A DNA stretch of 64,000 nt from Hyperoplus lanceolatus (Eukaryota; Chordata; Actinopteri; Uranoscopiformes; Ammodytidae), in NCBI GenBank assembly GCA_026929865.2, contig CM049418.1, positions 6,781,501 through 6,845,500 on the forward strand. The letters run 5' to 3'. The translations under genes and the position numbers were made by a program. The first letter of the stretch is position 1; each line of letters starts with the position of its first letter. The notes beneath the pieces are model-generated. The model worked only from the letters and a program-made list of their open reading frames with translations. It was not told the origin of the DNA and made no database searches. Positions 1 through 10,189 of the stretch are shown here, piece after piece.

Positions 1-317
1 CTGAAAACAAGGAAAATGCAAATAAGTACAACGTATTTTTAATAATTAAATTAAATAAGTGTCAAAATCAAAATAAACCGTTGCAAATGTTGTTGATAGG
101 GCACGTCTTTTGCTAGCAGGAATGCGAGGGCATATTTTGTTTATATCTCATGGAGCTGGCTGGATAAGCAAGTTGCATTGTAGGCTACAGTGTTCTTAAT
201 TGATGACTGTGGCAAGAGTCAAGGAGCTTTAAACTTCCTGTGTTTTTTATTCCTTTATTGCTTGGTCATAGACCACTAGGATTCGACTTAAAGTGAGTAA
301 ACTAATTGGTCGTGATG
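1..317. other. no gene seen
   Basis: AT-rich sequence without a supported exon, RNA gene or recognisable repeat. It leads into a dispersed repeat at about 318. Confidence 0.5.
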
Positions 318-680
318 TTTTGAGGTGCAGCAGGGTCGCATATGCCTTTTTTTCTCTCTCTCTCACGGTCGCGCATGTCATCTGACTCGCGTGTCCGCGC
401 GTAACATATCTTGCACATTATTTTAGTCTATTAGTTTTACCTTTCTTCTCGACCTGACTTTCTGCTGTCTTCTGGAAGTTTTTCAAAGCTCTCGGCAACA
501 CGCACAGTCTCCATCCTACTTCGCACTGTTAAGCTGAAAGCTAAACTATCAGGTGAGGGAGGGGCCGATCGCACGGCTGGATGAAAGGTTTGCTGCATTT
601 AAAAGCCTTCGCGTCTTCACGTGCGGTACAATGATAGTTTAACTAGGATTATTTTGTTTTAATGATAAAGGGAAGCAATG
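318..680. repeat. dispersed repeat, copy A
   Basis: This stretch is similar along most of its length to 12754-13160. Shared blocks include GTTTTGAGGTGCA at the start, the CTTGCACATTATTTTAGTCT block, CTATCAGGTGAGGGAGGGGC and the final GATAGTTTAA-GATTATTTTGTTTT block. Small indels separate the two copies. No coding capacity or clear terminal inverted repeat is visible, so the class is unknown. Confidence 0.7.
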
Positions 681-1096
681 TTTGTTGTCATCATTTAGTC
701 GCAATGTGTTCTCTCCTCCTGTCGATCATTCACTGTGTTAGTTTCCGGTATTGTGCCGTAAAAATAAAAGCACCCCGCGATATTTCTTTTCTTTTCTCTC
801 CGTTAGCCTATCTATTTTTTTACTCAGTAACGCAGGTGATATCAAATGTAGCGAAGTACAATACTTCAAAATAAACATACTCAAAGTAAAAGTAAAAGTA
901 TAGGTTTTAAAAATCACTTAAAAAATTACAAGTACACGAAAAAACTACTCAATTACAGGAACGCGAGTAAATGTAATTCGCTACTTTACACCCCTGCTCT
1001 TTACTATGTGTTTGGGCAAATATAGGCTATACAATGGCATTCATTTTGTGAATCTATAGGTTGTGCATTCTTGAATACAACTTGATTACAGTCCGC

Positions 1097-1097
<1 letters not shown>

Positions 1098-1147
<50 letters not shown>
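1098..1147. repeat. (GT)n microsatellite
   Basis: Uninterrupted TG dinucleotides, about 25 units. Confidence 0.95.
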
Positions 1148-1150
<3 letters not shown>

Positions 1151-1544
1151 CGCGACCACGTTGTAGGGGACTGTTCATTTGTACCAGGAAGCCGACGTTA
1201 TGTTGATGTCTACTCACACACACACCTCTGAAAACTGCAGAAGTGTGTGTCCTCGCGGGCTCTGAACAGAGCGGACAATGTTTCTCCTCCTGTTGCTCCC
1301 GACATCAACTGTCACCCGTGGCAGTTGATTTTATATACTATCTATGCCCCCGACACAGACGTGACCGTTAGCAGTTTAAAACACGGCATGGGCTAGCGTG
1401 CTGTTATGTTTGGCTGCGCGCAGCTACTGATCCTGAGTCAGCCACAATGTTAGAGTGACTGTAGTACAGAGCCGGTGGGATGCACGGGGCGGATCATTCT
1501 GCACATGCGTTAACTGCGATAAAAAAAATAACACACACACACGG

Positions 1545-1760
1545 CGTATAAAGAGGGGGTCACAACCGCGATATCTTGGTGCGATGACTACAACCTCCAT
1601 CTCAACTTCAGCAAAAATACGGAGGTGATTGTGGACTAAAGAATCGTCAGGGAGAAAAACACGCTGAACTCCACAAATATTGTTATTATGTCTGCATTTG
1701 GATCCACTAACATTTTAGTGCCCCGTGTGAGGCTCGAACTCACGACCTTCAGATTATGAG
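1545..1760 (+). repeat. LINE reverse-transcriptase fragment joined to antisense tRNA-Met fragment
   Basis: The left part is a diverged copy of the LINE fragment at 2755-2880. It encodes a Trp-Cys-Asp-Asp motif followed by a lysine-rich segment, with a stop after the valine-aspartate. It runs through a linker (TCCACAAATATTG) into 42 bp of antisense tRNA-Met at 1719-1760. The tRNA part stops inside the anticodon region, so it is not functional. The same joint occurs at about 2938. Confidence 0.7.
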
Positions 1761-1820
1761 GACAACCCTCCCCAGCAAACTAACTGTTCCAGCTGCTGAC
1801 GGTAACACAAGGACCAAACT

Positions 1821-2083
1821 CCACAAATATTGCTATTGTTTCAGGATTTGGATCCATTAACATTTCAGAAGCCATACATGTAGCATAACACATGCCCCAT
1901 GTGAGGCTCAAACTCACGACCTTCAGATTATGAGACTGACGCTCTGCCTACTGCGCCAACGAGGCCAACAGAAGAAAAAATAAATGGCATTTTTTCACAA
2001 ACCATTACATTTATACACTGGGGTATTTCACTGTTTTATCTCCCATTGCTTTAACAATAGAGAAGGTCAGGGATAGTTTCTGT
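1821..2083. repeat. tRNA-Met-containing duplicated unit, copy 1
   Basis: This unit corresponds to 2340-2590: a CCACAAATATTGCTATT leader, an antisense tRNA-Met, then about 105 bp of nearly identical flank containing TTTCACAAACCATTACATTT. Flanks shared on both sides of the tRNA show that the tRNA was duplicated together with its surroundings. Confidence 0.85.
1893..1965 (-). tRNA. tRNA-Met(CAT), probable pseudogene
   Basis: Full-length 73-nt match to elongator tRNA-Met on the minus strand with a CAT anticodon. It differs from the intact copies at several places. One change turns the conserved TTCGA of the T loop into TTTGA, and others fall in the D arm and acceptor stem. No run of T lies just downstream on the transcribed strand. 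It sits in a locally duplicated unit (1821-2083 and 2340-2590). Confidence 0.65.
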
Positions 2084-2339
2084 GACATCACAAAAAGAGA
2101 AATGTAGGGTTAGACAGTGAGACCATAAAACACTCTTTCTGCCTTTTCTCAGGCTAGAATGATCCGATTTCAATTTTTTTTGCGCATTTATACTTCATAG
2201 GATCTCTGAGTTCAATACACCTTCATATTCCAACCGGTGAAGTAGGCCTTTAAGCAGCAAGCATCTGCGCCTGAGACACCACCACCCCAGCAACAAACTG
2301 TTCCAACTGCTGTTCTCTGCCAGACGGAACCGCACGCAC

Positions 2340-2590
2340 CGAACTCCACAAATATTGCTATTTTTTCAGCATTTGGATCCACTAACAAGTAGCATAAATC
2401 ATGCCCCGTGTGAGGCTCGAACTCACGACCTTCAGATTATGAGACTGACGCGCTGCCTACTGCGCCAACGAGGCCCACATAGGAAAAAATTAAAGGCCAT
2501 TTTTTCACAAACCATTACATTTATACACTGGGGTATTTCACTGTTTTATCTTCCATTGCTTTAACAATAGAGAAGGTCAGGGATAGTTTC
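2340..2590. repeat. tRNA-Met-containing duplicated unit, copy 2
   Basis: Second copy of the unit at 1821-2083, with the tRNA-Met at 2402-2474 intact in this copy. Confidence 0.85.
2402..2474 (-). tRNA. tRNA-Met(CAT)
   Basis: Minus-strand elongator tRNA-Met, 73 nt including the discriminator A. The acceptor stem (GCCTCGT paired with ACGGGGC, with a G-T pair), the CAT anticodon in an intact loop and GTTCGAG in the T arm are all visible. It is identical to 12391-12463. No TTTT terminator lies close downstream on the transcribed strand, unlike the other intact tRNAs here, so expression is uncertain. Confidence 0.8.
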
Positions 2591-2699
2591 ACATCGGTTG
2601 ATATCGATAAATGTCACGATACACGTCAAAACCATATTTCTTTGAAATGAAAAGTCTTCTTTTCCGCATGGTTTGAACTAACTTCCTCAACACACTTCC

Positions 2700-2981
2700 T
2701 CTAACATCACCGTTAAGTTTGCTGATGACGCCACCATCGGCCTGATCACCAACGGCAACTTGGCGGCGTATAAAGAGGGGGTCACAACCGCGACATCTTG
2801 GTGCGATGACAACAACCTCCATCTCAACGTCAGCAAAAATACGGAGGTGATTGTGGACAAAAGAATCATTAGGGAGAAAAATAAGCTGAATTCCACAAAT
2901 ATTGCTATTACGTCTTCATTTGGATCCACTAACATTTTAGTGCCCCGTGTGAGGCTCAAACTCACAACCTTCAGATTATGA
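2700..2981 (+). pseudogene. LINE reverse-transcriptase fragment (L2-like) joined to tRNA-Met fragment
   Basis: Translation from 2712 gives VKFADDATIGLI, the polymerase FADD box of non-LTR reverse transcriptases. A Trp-Cys-Asp-Asp-Asn-Asn segment and a Val-Ser-Lys motif follow, as in fish L2-type elements. The frame then runs into antisense tRNA-Met sequence at 2940-2981, where the original LINE order is lost. It is a dead fragment. Confidence 0.75.
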
Positions 2982-3098
2982 GAACAACCCTCCCCAGCAA
3001 CTAACTGTTCCGGCTGCTGACGGTAACGCAAGGACCAAACTCCAACATGACCTTCAGGGACAATACATGGAGGGACTTTGTGTTGGTTTACCCTCTAA

Positions 3099-3701
3099 AG
3101 GTACGAACACACTGCACATCGCCGCGCGGCGAGTTTACATAGAAAGTCAATGTATTTCGAGCGCCGCCGCCGAGCGGATTACGCGGCGCGGCCAGGGGCG
3201 GTGCGGCGCGAATGCTGCGGTCGCCGCAGAAGTTGAAAATATTGAACTTTTCGCCGCCGGCCGCGCCGCGATAGCCAATCAGCGTTGAGCTCCTCCCGAC
3301 ATCACTCGGGTGAGTCTGCTGAGCTACAAGACACGTGAAACCTGGCTGGCGGTGCAGTTGGGAAAGGAGGGATGAAGGGAAAAAAGAAGGAAAAGACAGA
3401 GAGACAGAGAGAGAGAGAAAGTTCCAACACATCGATGAAATGTATGACAGCAGTTTAATGAGACACCTTTTAGTAAAAGGAGCAAGGAATAGACTCACAT
3501 TATAGAAGAGAGAAGGAGAGAAAGCCAGGGAAGATGTACTGCAGATGAGTGAATATGCAGAGACAATAAAAACTAAATACGACAACTGACACTTCCAAAC
3601 ATTTCCCTAAACATCTGAAAATCTGTTTGGGTTTTCTCTAGGCCTACATGTTGATATGCCGGCGTGAATGTGTAGGCTATATGCACGGCCATGGATACAT
3701 A

Positions 3702-3733
<32 letters not shown>

Positions 3734-4081
3734 GGCGGGTTGTGTGTGTATGTGTGTGTGGGCGCATGTGTGGGTGTGTTTACGAAGCTTGGGTGGCAGG
3801 TGGCGGGGAGAAATGTGTAAGAGGTGCAGTGAGACCAATACAAGGGCCGATGGCAGAGATGATGAAGGCAGAATACTTCAGAGACGCTCCCAACAAAAAC
3901 AAATCAGTGACGATGACGACGATGATGAGAGAGATGTAAATAGCGGGAAGAAACTGGGCGTGCACATTCAATGAGTCATCGGGCGGCGGCGGACACAAAT
4001 GAGCCAAAATGATCACGCGGCGCGGAACCTGCGATTCGCGCGGCCAACCGCCGCGCCGCGCTGTGCAGTGTGTTCGCACCT
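3099..4081. mobile_element. non-autonomous PIF/Harbinger-like DNA transposon
   Basis: The left end AGGTACGAACACACTGCAC matches the reverse complement of the right end (AGGTGCGAACACACTGCAC), and both continue into GC-rich terminal sequence. TAA flanks each side (3096-3098 and 4082-4084), the 3-bp target duplication typical of PIF/Harbinger. The interior has no transposase. It holds a (TG)n stretch around 3702-3733 and GC-rich subterminal repeats. Confidence 0.85.
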
Positions 4082-4136
4082 TAATATTTCTTTTATCCAT
4101 ATTGTGCCAATTCTAACACAAATTTGAAAAGCCTGT

Positions 4137-4207
4137 TGCATTGGCCGGGAATCGAACCCGGGCCTCCCGCGTGGCAGGCGAGAATTCTACCACTGAACCA
4201 CCAATGC
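4137..4207 (-). tRNA. tRNA-Gly(GCC)
   Basis: Minus-strand 71-nt tRNA with GCATTGG acceptor stem pairing to CCAATGC, the GTTCAGTGG A-box region, a GCC anticodon and GGTTCGATTCC as B box. An AAAA run on the plus strand a few bases beyond the 3' end gives a TTTT terminator. It is identical to the copy at 6164-6234. Confidence 0.96.
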
Positions 4208-4899
4208 TCACATGACCTGGTCACATGACCACGTGAACGCGTCCCAGAGCAATGAGGCTCACAGATATCTGAAAATATGGTTTTTCACAAGCGCTTGCTT
4301 GTCTAGCAAACACCAATTCGGGCAGCATAAATCATCGCGTGAGGCTCCAACTCTAGACGTTCACGTTACGAGACTGACGCATCAATTAGGCCCAGAAAAA
4401 CAAAGGTTTTCCCCAACTCAATACATTTCTATGTTGGACTTTCTCACTTTTTGCCCTCTGTTCCCTTATTAATTTTTCTATCTACACCGGAAGTAGTGTG
4501 GGGAAAACAGCTGGCTGGAGTACTCTGAAGAAAAAACAAAGTAGTTGTTTGGCAAATAAGGCTGAATTGAAAAGTCTTCATTTCCGCATGGTTGAAACTT
4601 CAAGATTGTGATACCACGCTTTGCTGCTGGGTCGTCGCACTTAACTTAATTCTTTGTTGTAATGTTATCTTACCTGTCCACCAGGAGGAAAGCCACATCT
4701 GCGTTACTTGGTAGCTTCAAAACAGAGCGAAGCACCCTCCAGGGTGGGACTTTCACACCGCCGCAAAATCGGAGCTAGTTCCAAGCTAGTTCGGATCTAG
4801 ACCCAGTTTTTTGGTTTCACACCGCCAGAGAGCCGGCTCATCGAAGCGCGTGAATCGAAGGCGCTGAGGTGAACATATGCGGCGGACACAGAAGATGAA

Positions 4900-6031
4900 A
4901 TTATTTATCTTTTTGGCGTCACCGCGCCGCGATAGCCAATCAGCGTTGAGATTGCCCGGTGGTCTGCAAGACGAGGTGGGTGAGGACATTGGGCTTCCAA
5001 TAGAGCTGCAACGATTAATCGACGAATCAATTATTAATCGATTATTAAAATAATCGCCAACTATTTTGATAATCGATTTATCGTTTCAAGTAATTTTTTA
5101 ATAAAAAAAATTCGAATTCTCTGATTTCAGCTTCTCAAATGTGAATATTTTCTGGTTTCTTTAATCCTATTATGACAGTAAACTGAAATATCTTTGTGTT
5201 TTGGACATAACAATACATTTGAGGAAGTCAACATGTGCTTTGGAAAATTGATCAACATTTTTCAACATTTTCTGACATTTTACGGGCCAAAACACGAATC
5301 GATTAATAATCGATTAATCGAGAAAATAATCGACAGATTAATCGATTATCAAAATAATCGTTAGTTGCAGCCCTAGCTTCCAATACATTCTGCAAATATG
5401 TGTATTTTGCATCTGTTTAGCTGTTGGTTGTACTTCAGCCAAGGTAGCGCCAGTTAGCATAGTGAAACTCACCCAGCTGTGTGCTGTTCCGGAGGATAAT
5501 ATGAACCCAAACTTGACGGCAGTGTCCGTGTGGAATTCCAATATAGTACAGCGAAGCACCGGTGTTGTCCTCCGTCAGACCCGGCGCACTTTCACTTTCA
5601 GGTAGGCTGATGCCTGCCTTTATTTTTGCAGCTGAGCACACACTGCTGTTGTTATTGTTTGGTATGTTGCTGAATTGCTGTTAATGTGTGTGTATTTGCG
5701 ATAGGGGTGCGTTTTCAAGCTGTTTTAATGCTATTTGTGACATGACTGCCGCTGGTTACACAGTGAACCTACATCTGTATTTTTTGGCACAGCTGGACCA
5801 TGTTGTTGTTGTTGCACCATAAGTGTGACGGGTCTGATCTCTGCGTCGGCGTCAGGAATATATGGCCCAATATGATCAAGCGGCGAGCCTCTTGCGTTCA
5901 TGCGGTCAACCGCCGCCTTCGACGAGGCGGCCGTGGCTGCGGTGAATATGGCCCAATATGACCAAGCGGCGAGCCTCCTGCGTTCACGCGGCCAACCGCC
6001 GCAGGGGGCCAGTGCGGAGTGTTCCAAGCTT
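4900..6031. mobile_element. second, interrupted Harbinger-like copy
   Basis: It shares CGATAGCCAATCAGCGTTGAG with the element at 3099-4081. Its right end (GCGGCCAACCGCCGC, then GGAGTGTTCCAAGCTTAA) is a diverged version of that element's end. A hAT-type element at 5001-5375 is inserted in it. About 55 bp around 5859-5914 is repeated in tandem at 5945-6001. The left boundary is unclear and may extend to about 4736. Confidence 0.6.
5001..5375. mobile_element. hAT-type MITE with 8-bp target duplication
   Basis: The 375-bp element begins TAGAGCTGCAACGATTA and ends with the near inverse, GTTAGTTGCAGCCCTA. Perfect 8-bp duplications of GCTTCCAA lie at 4993-5000 and 5376-5383. Subterminal regions are rich in ATCGATTA-type palindromes. 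There is no coding capacity. Confidence 0.92.
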
Positions 6032-6163
6032 AAGAGAATCTCTCATGGTTAATTATTATTTCATTTAAAGAATGTGATGTTTATTTGGTTACACATATAA
6101 AACAGGAAGTCATAAACACTCTACCTAACACAGAATTGCGAGGTGTGAGGCTAAAAAGCACAA

Positions 6164-6234
6164 TGCATTGGCCGGGAATCGAACCCGGGCCTCCCGCGTG
6201 GCAGGCGAGAATTCTACCACTGAACCACCAATGC
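6164..6234 (-). tRNA. tRNA-Gly(GCC)
   Basis: Identical in sequence to 4137-4207. An AAAAA run on the plus strand just beyond the 3' end (about 6154) supplies a Pol III terminator. The flanks differ from those of the first copy. Confidence 0.96.
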
Positions 6235-6435
6235 ACATTTGTCATTGGAAGAGGCGGGGCTACATAAAAGAGAAGCTGCTGAAGTCACTCAATTCACAAC
6301 AACCAATTTCACTTAAACCCCCTTTCCACAGAAAGTTCCAGGAAATTAGGTACTTGGGAACTTCATTAATTAAAATTAAAAAATGTATTTGACATTTTTT
6401 TACATTTGTTTGGATCTGAATAATACAGTTATAAC

Positions 6436-7161
6436 TAGGGGTGGGGAAAAAAATTGATTTTCCGATTAATATCGATTCTCTCTCGGACAATTCTGAATCG
6501 ATTCAGAAAAGTTAATAATCGATTTTTTTTTATTTTTTTTTTTATAATTTTTTTTTTTTAAATACTAAAACTTCTTGCGCCATTGCGCATGCACGCCACA
6601 CATGTGCGAGTTGTTTCCAAAGTTGCTTTAAAAGGGCTGAGAGCAGCAAACCCATGACCTGCACCGGCTTTATCTCTGTTTACGTTTTTGTATGAGAGCT
6701 GAATTCCAAGCCATACTTTTTGTACAATGTGTTGAAATGACATAGAAAATAATAGATAATAGAATAGAAATCCTATAGAAACATGATTTACGAGATTAGA
6801 AATAAAATAAAACTGAATCGGTTTAGTTTTTACATACTTCCATATTGTGTTGAAATGCAAGCTGCATTGATTATTGCACTGTTCATAGAAAGTCATATTT
6901 GTGACAAGCAAAGCTTTTCTCTTCATACAATATTAGAGAAGGCAATTCATCTGTTGATTGTCTTTAATGATCATCACAAAAGTAGGAAGAGATTAGCAAA
7001 CTCAGATGTGCATATAAATATATTTTTGAAATTCACACATGGGTATGTACATAAAAAATGTTTTGCATTGAGATGCATTGAAAATCGATTTTGAATAGAA
7101 TCGTTGACCTCTGAATCGGAATCGAATCGAATCGTGAGGTGCCAAGAGATTCCCACCCCTA
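6436..7161. mobile_element. non-autonomous hAT-type element
   Basis: The 726-bp element starts TAGGGGTGGG and ends CCCACCCCTA. Both sides carry the perfect 8-bp duplication GTTATAAC (6428-6435 and 7162-7169). Subterminal sequences contain ATCGATT-like blocks. Short open frames inside show no transposase similarity. Confidence 0.92.
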
Positions 7162-7268
7162 GTTATAACATGTCTGTATATGTTTGCGGCAATATGCGCA
7201 GTAGAAAATGATACATGATTAAATGGAAAATCTATAAAAATCAAACCATTATTTTCAAATGTCTCGGT

Positions 7269-8204
7269 CAGGGGTGTCAAACTCATTTTGGTTCGAGGGC
7301 CACATACAGCTTCTCTGATCTCAAGTGGGCCGGACCAGTAAAATAATGGCAAAATAACGTACATATGTCAACTCCAAATCTTTAGCTTTGTTTTTCAGTA
7401 GTATGCTTTATCACTCGCCTACATTTGTAACCTACATTATCACGGATCACAAGGGATCTCTGTACCCCCCAGGAAATGTCTTAGTAAAGGTTGCTGCTGG
7501 CCAAGGGAATAAGAGCGTAGCGCCGCAGCAACATTTTTTGTGGTATTTTGCTCAAAGATGCCAATATGCACTAATGAAATAAACAACTGTTTATTTGAAT
7601 ACACAAATACAACAGACACTGACCTTACAGTTGTGCAATTTTGTTTGCTATGTACAGGGACACATTTTGTGCAAACATGCAGAGAGTACAAAATACAATT
7701 AAATAAAAGTGCAACTTCTACTGTTTTGATTTATTTTTAAATACAGAGGTTATTGGTTGTTTTGGAATACGTTTTTCCCAATTTAAAACGTAAAAATAAA
7801 GCAGCATTGAAAATTAGGAAATAAATCTTGTAGGCCTACCCTAGCATGCTCCTGCTTGTTTCGCACGCAGAGCCGCAGACACACCGCGCTTGCTAGTACA
7901 TTAATTGTTCAGCGCTAAAAATATTTATTTATTTTATTTTTGGTTTTTACTTTGCCATAAAGCACTGGAGGAAACATTAATAGCAGTGAAGCAAGATTGC
8001 CATTTACCATTTCCATCGTTGCTAAAAAAATATATTTTTTTTAGGCTGCCCCCTAAAGGCTGGAGTGAGCATTTTGGTTATTTCTTTAAAAATTCATAAC
8101 TCCTCACAGGAATAGGCTAGAGACTTACTTTTTTTTAAATGCTCATAAATGTGTGCTCTACAAGTCGCGGATACGGCCCGCGGGCCGTATGTTTGACACC
8201 ACTG
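7269..8204. mobile_element. non-autonomous hAT-type element
   Basis: It begins CAGGGGTGTCAAACTCATTT and ends GTTTGACACCACTG, a familiar vertebrate hAT terminal pattern. Flanking octamers GTCTCGGT (7261-7268) and GTCTAGGT (8205-8212) form a target duplication with one mismatch. GGGCCGGACC and GGCCCGCGGGCC lie near the ends. No transposase frame is visible. Confidence 0.88.
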
Positions 8205-8244
8205 GTCTAGGTGGAAATAAAGCACACAAAAAATAGAAAACAGT

Positions 8245-8251
8245 CGTCCCT

Positions 8252-8301
<50 letters not shown>

Positions 8302-8318
8302 AATTGCGCCACAGAGAC
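8245..8318 (-). tRNA. tRNA-Asn(GTT)
   Basis: Minus-strand 74-nt tRNA with GTCTCTG acceptor stem, GTT anticodon in CTGTTAACC, and GGTTCAAGCC B box. A plus-strand AAAA run a few bases before 8245 gives a TTTT terminator. Identical copy at 9325-9398. Confidence 0.96.
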
Positions 8319-8456
8319 AAGGTTACATCAGGAAAATATTTTAGAGATTTTGAGTTGTATGTGTTGTGTAACCATGAAAAGCTTCAACAAAGGACAGATA
8401 AGCAGGCTTGTCAAATTCCCCCTTATGTCGGGGGAAGGGAGGGCTCAGGGAGAGGA

Positions 8457-8484
8457 AGGCTAGCTCAGTCAGAGCATGAGACTC
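8457..8484 (+). pseudogene. tRNA-Lys 5'-half fragment
   Basis: GGCTAGCTCAGTC-AGAGCATG followed by AGACTC matches the 5' half of the tRNA-Lys genes nearby, but on the plus strand and with a small deletion in the D loop. It has no anticodon or 3' half and is not functional. Confidence 0.75.
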
Positions 8485-8792
8485 AAGTACAAGTACCGTA
8501 TTGGTCTGAATATAAGACTGGGGTTTCCCCCCGGAAATAAGTTGTAAAAAGTCGACTCGTCTAATATTCGGCGTCCAGTAAGGAAATGCCCGCTACCAGA
8601 GCGAACATTCAGTTTAAGGGCCTTCCACCTTCTGTTTCTTTTCTTTTTTTCTTGCTGCGAAGAGGACTCAGTGTTGTGGGGGAGATGCTCTAAACACTAC
8701 ACCAAGTGCGTCCCCAGAAAAGACATTTGTTAATTAATCTAATAATTAAATGTAATAAAATAGCACGTGGGGGGGGGGGAGAAAAAGTGATG

Positions 8793-8865
8793 CGCCCAAC
8801 GTGGGGCTCGAACCCACGACCCTGAGATTAAGAGTCTCATGCTCTACCGACTGAGCTAGCCGGGC
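8793..8865 (-). tRNA. tRNA-Lys(CTT)
   Basis: Minus-strand 73-nt tRNA: GCCCGGC acceptor stem, TAGCTCAGTCGG A box, CTT anticodon in ACTCTTAATC, GGTTCGAGCC B box. The plus-strand AAAAA run at about 8783 serves as terminator. Identical copy at 10047-10119. Confidence 0.96.
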
Positions 8866-8944
8866 TGTTAATTCAAACTTGGAAAAGGGTTTAAGTAAGT
8901 AGGTTCCCGAAGATCTGCCACCCACAAAGCAATACAACACCCTG

Positions 8945-9020
8945 TTATGGCCCTTTTCCACTGCGTGGTTTCAGCTCAGCTCAACTCGACTCGCATTTTT
9001 ACCATCTTTTTCCATTTTCC
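8945..9020. repeat. fragment of a TIR element
   Basis: GCCCTTTTCCACTGCG followed by CAGCTCAGCTCAACTCGACT resembles the end of a common fish hAT-type element. The other end was not found nearby. Confidence 0.35.
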
Positions 9021-9324
9021 ATACGCATTTTTAGCGGATGGTTCAGTTAATAACTGCTCATAATTTCGGCTTTGCTACTTTGCTTTTTATAGTAGATAAA
9101 CAGATTTGATAAGGACCATTTTAGTTACCTTACCATTTTAGGAAAATTGGGTGCAGTAATGTATAATTATATAATGTAATTATAAAAAATCATCACATGT
9201 TCAACTCAATAATTCTCGTTTAATTATTAGGGTAGGGGAAACACTGCCGGATGATGTCTATGGTGTCTTAACTGAAACTGCTTGCCTTGGATAATGTATT
9301 GAATATTATAATAAACAAAACTAT

Positions 9325-9331
9325 CGTCCCT

Positions 9332-9381
<50 letters not shown>

Positions 9382-9398
9382 AATTGCGCCACAGAGAC
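9325..9398 (-). tRNA. tRNA-Asn(GTT)
   Basis: Identical to 8245-8318, with its own AAAA (TTTT on the transcribed strand) terminator a few bases beyond. With the following Lys gene it repeats the Asn-Lys order seen at 8245-8865. Confidence 0.96.
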
Positions 9399-9602
9399 TA
9401 GATTAGCACACACAAACATTTCAGTATTCTTGAGTCTTCATTGTATGTGTTGTCTCGCTTCATACAAGAAAAGCTTCATACAAAAGACAGACATGAAACC
9501 TTGTCAAAGTTTCCCTTAGATATTTTTTTTTACTATGTACTATGAAAAATTATGCTGAAATGAAACTGAGAAACAATGTCGAAAATGTGACAAATATTGC
9601 AA

Positions 9603-9626
9603 CCAAACCAATTGTGCCATAGAGAC
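9603..9626 (-). pseudogene. tRNA-Asn 5'-half remnant
   Basis: CCAATTGTGCCATAGAGAC is a two-mismatch version of the 5' end of the Asn tRNA (antisense). Only the 5' arm remains. Confidence 0.6.
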
Positions 9627-10046
9627 CATGATCCAAGTATACCTGCCACATGATTAATAGTCAAGAAATCATTATGAATGATGGTAACCTATTTTTGCTC
9701 CTACATTAGAGTAGGCCTATACAAAATGGATAAATCAAGGCATTAGGAAAATCGTTTTTTAGTAAACTGCACAATATTTTAATGATTGGATCACATTCCT
9801 ATGACCAATTGTGAATAAGACATAGTTGTTGTATTTTAGTTTTGTTTTTGCTAATTTTTTAAATTTGTGTATGTATTTATAAATGATTTCCTCTTCCATC
9901 CATCAAACTGCGCCTAAGTGTATCACCACAAATGCTGCTGTCTGTGAACAAGAATTATGCTTTTAATAGCAAATAAATGACTACAACAATAATCAGTGTG
10001 CTTCAGAGGAAATAGCATATGCAGGGAAGAGAGAGAAAAAGTAATG

Positions 10047-10119
10047 CGCCCAACGTGGGGCTCGAACCCACGACCCTGAGATTAAGAGTCTCATGCTCTA
10101 CCGACTGAGCTAGCCGGGC
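10047..10119 (-). tRNA. tRNA-Lys(CTT)
   Basis: Identical to 8793-8865, with the same immediate downstream GAGAAAAAGT terminator context. Confidence 0.96.
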
Positions 10120-10189
10120 TTGTTCTATATAATAAAAATATTTTTTTTTAAATTGAGTGATGAGCGTACAGTTAATTTTTTTCATTTAA

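Noticed and set aside
2355-2564. Plus-strand ORF containing CEARTHDLQIMRLTRC (also at 12302-12583)
   Set aside because: Antisense translation of tRNA-Met.
3088-3585. 165-aa minus-strand ORF
   Set aside because: Lies inside the non-autonomous Harbinger-like element and shows no transposase or cellular similarity; GC-rich repeat shadow.
8746-8961. Minus-strand ORF containing RLAQSVEHETLNLRVVGSSP (also at 10003-10185)
   Set aside because: It is the tRNA-Lys gene read as protein, a known annotation artefact.
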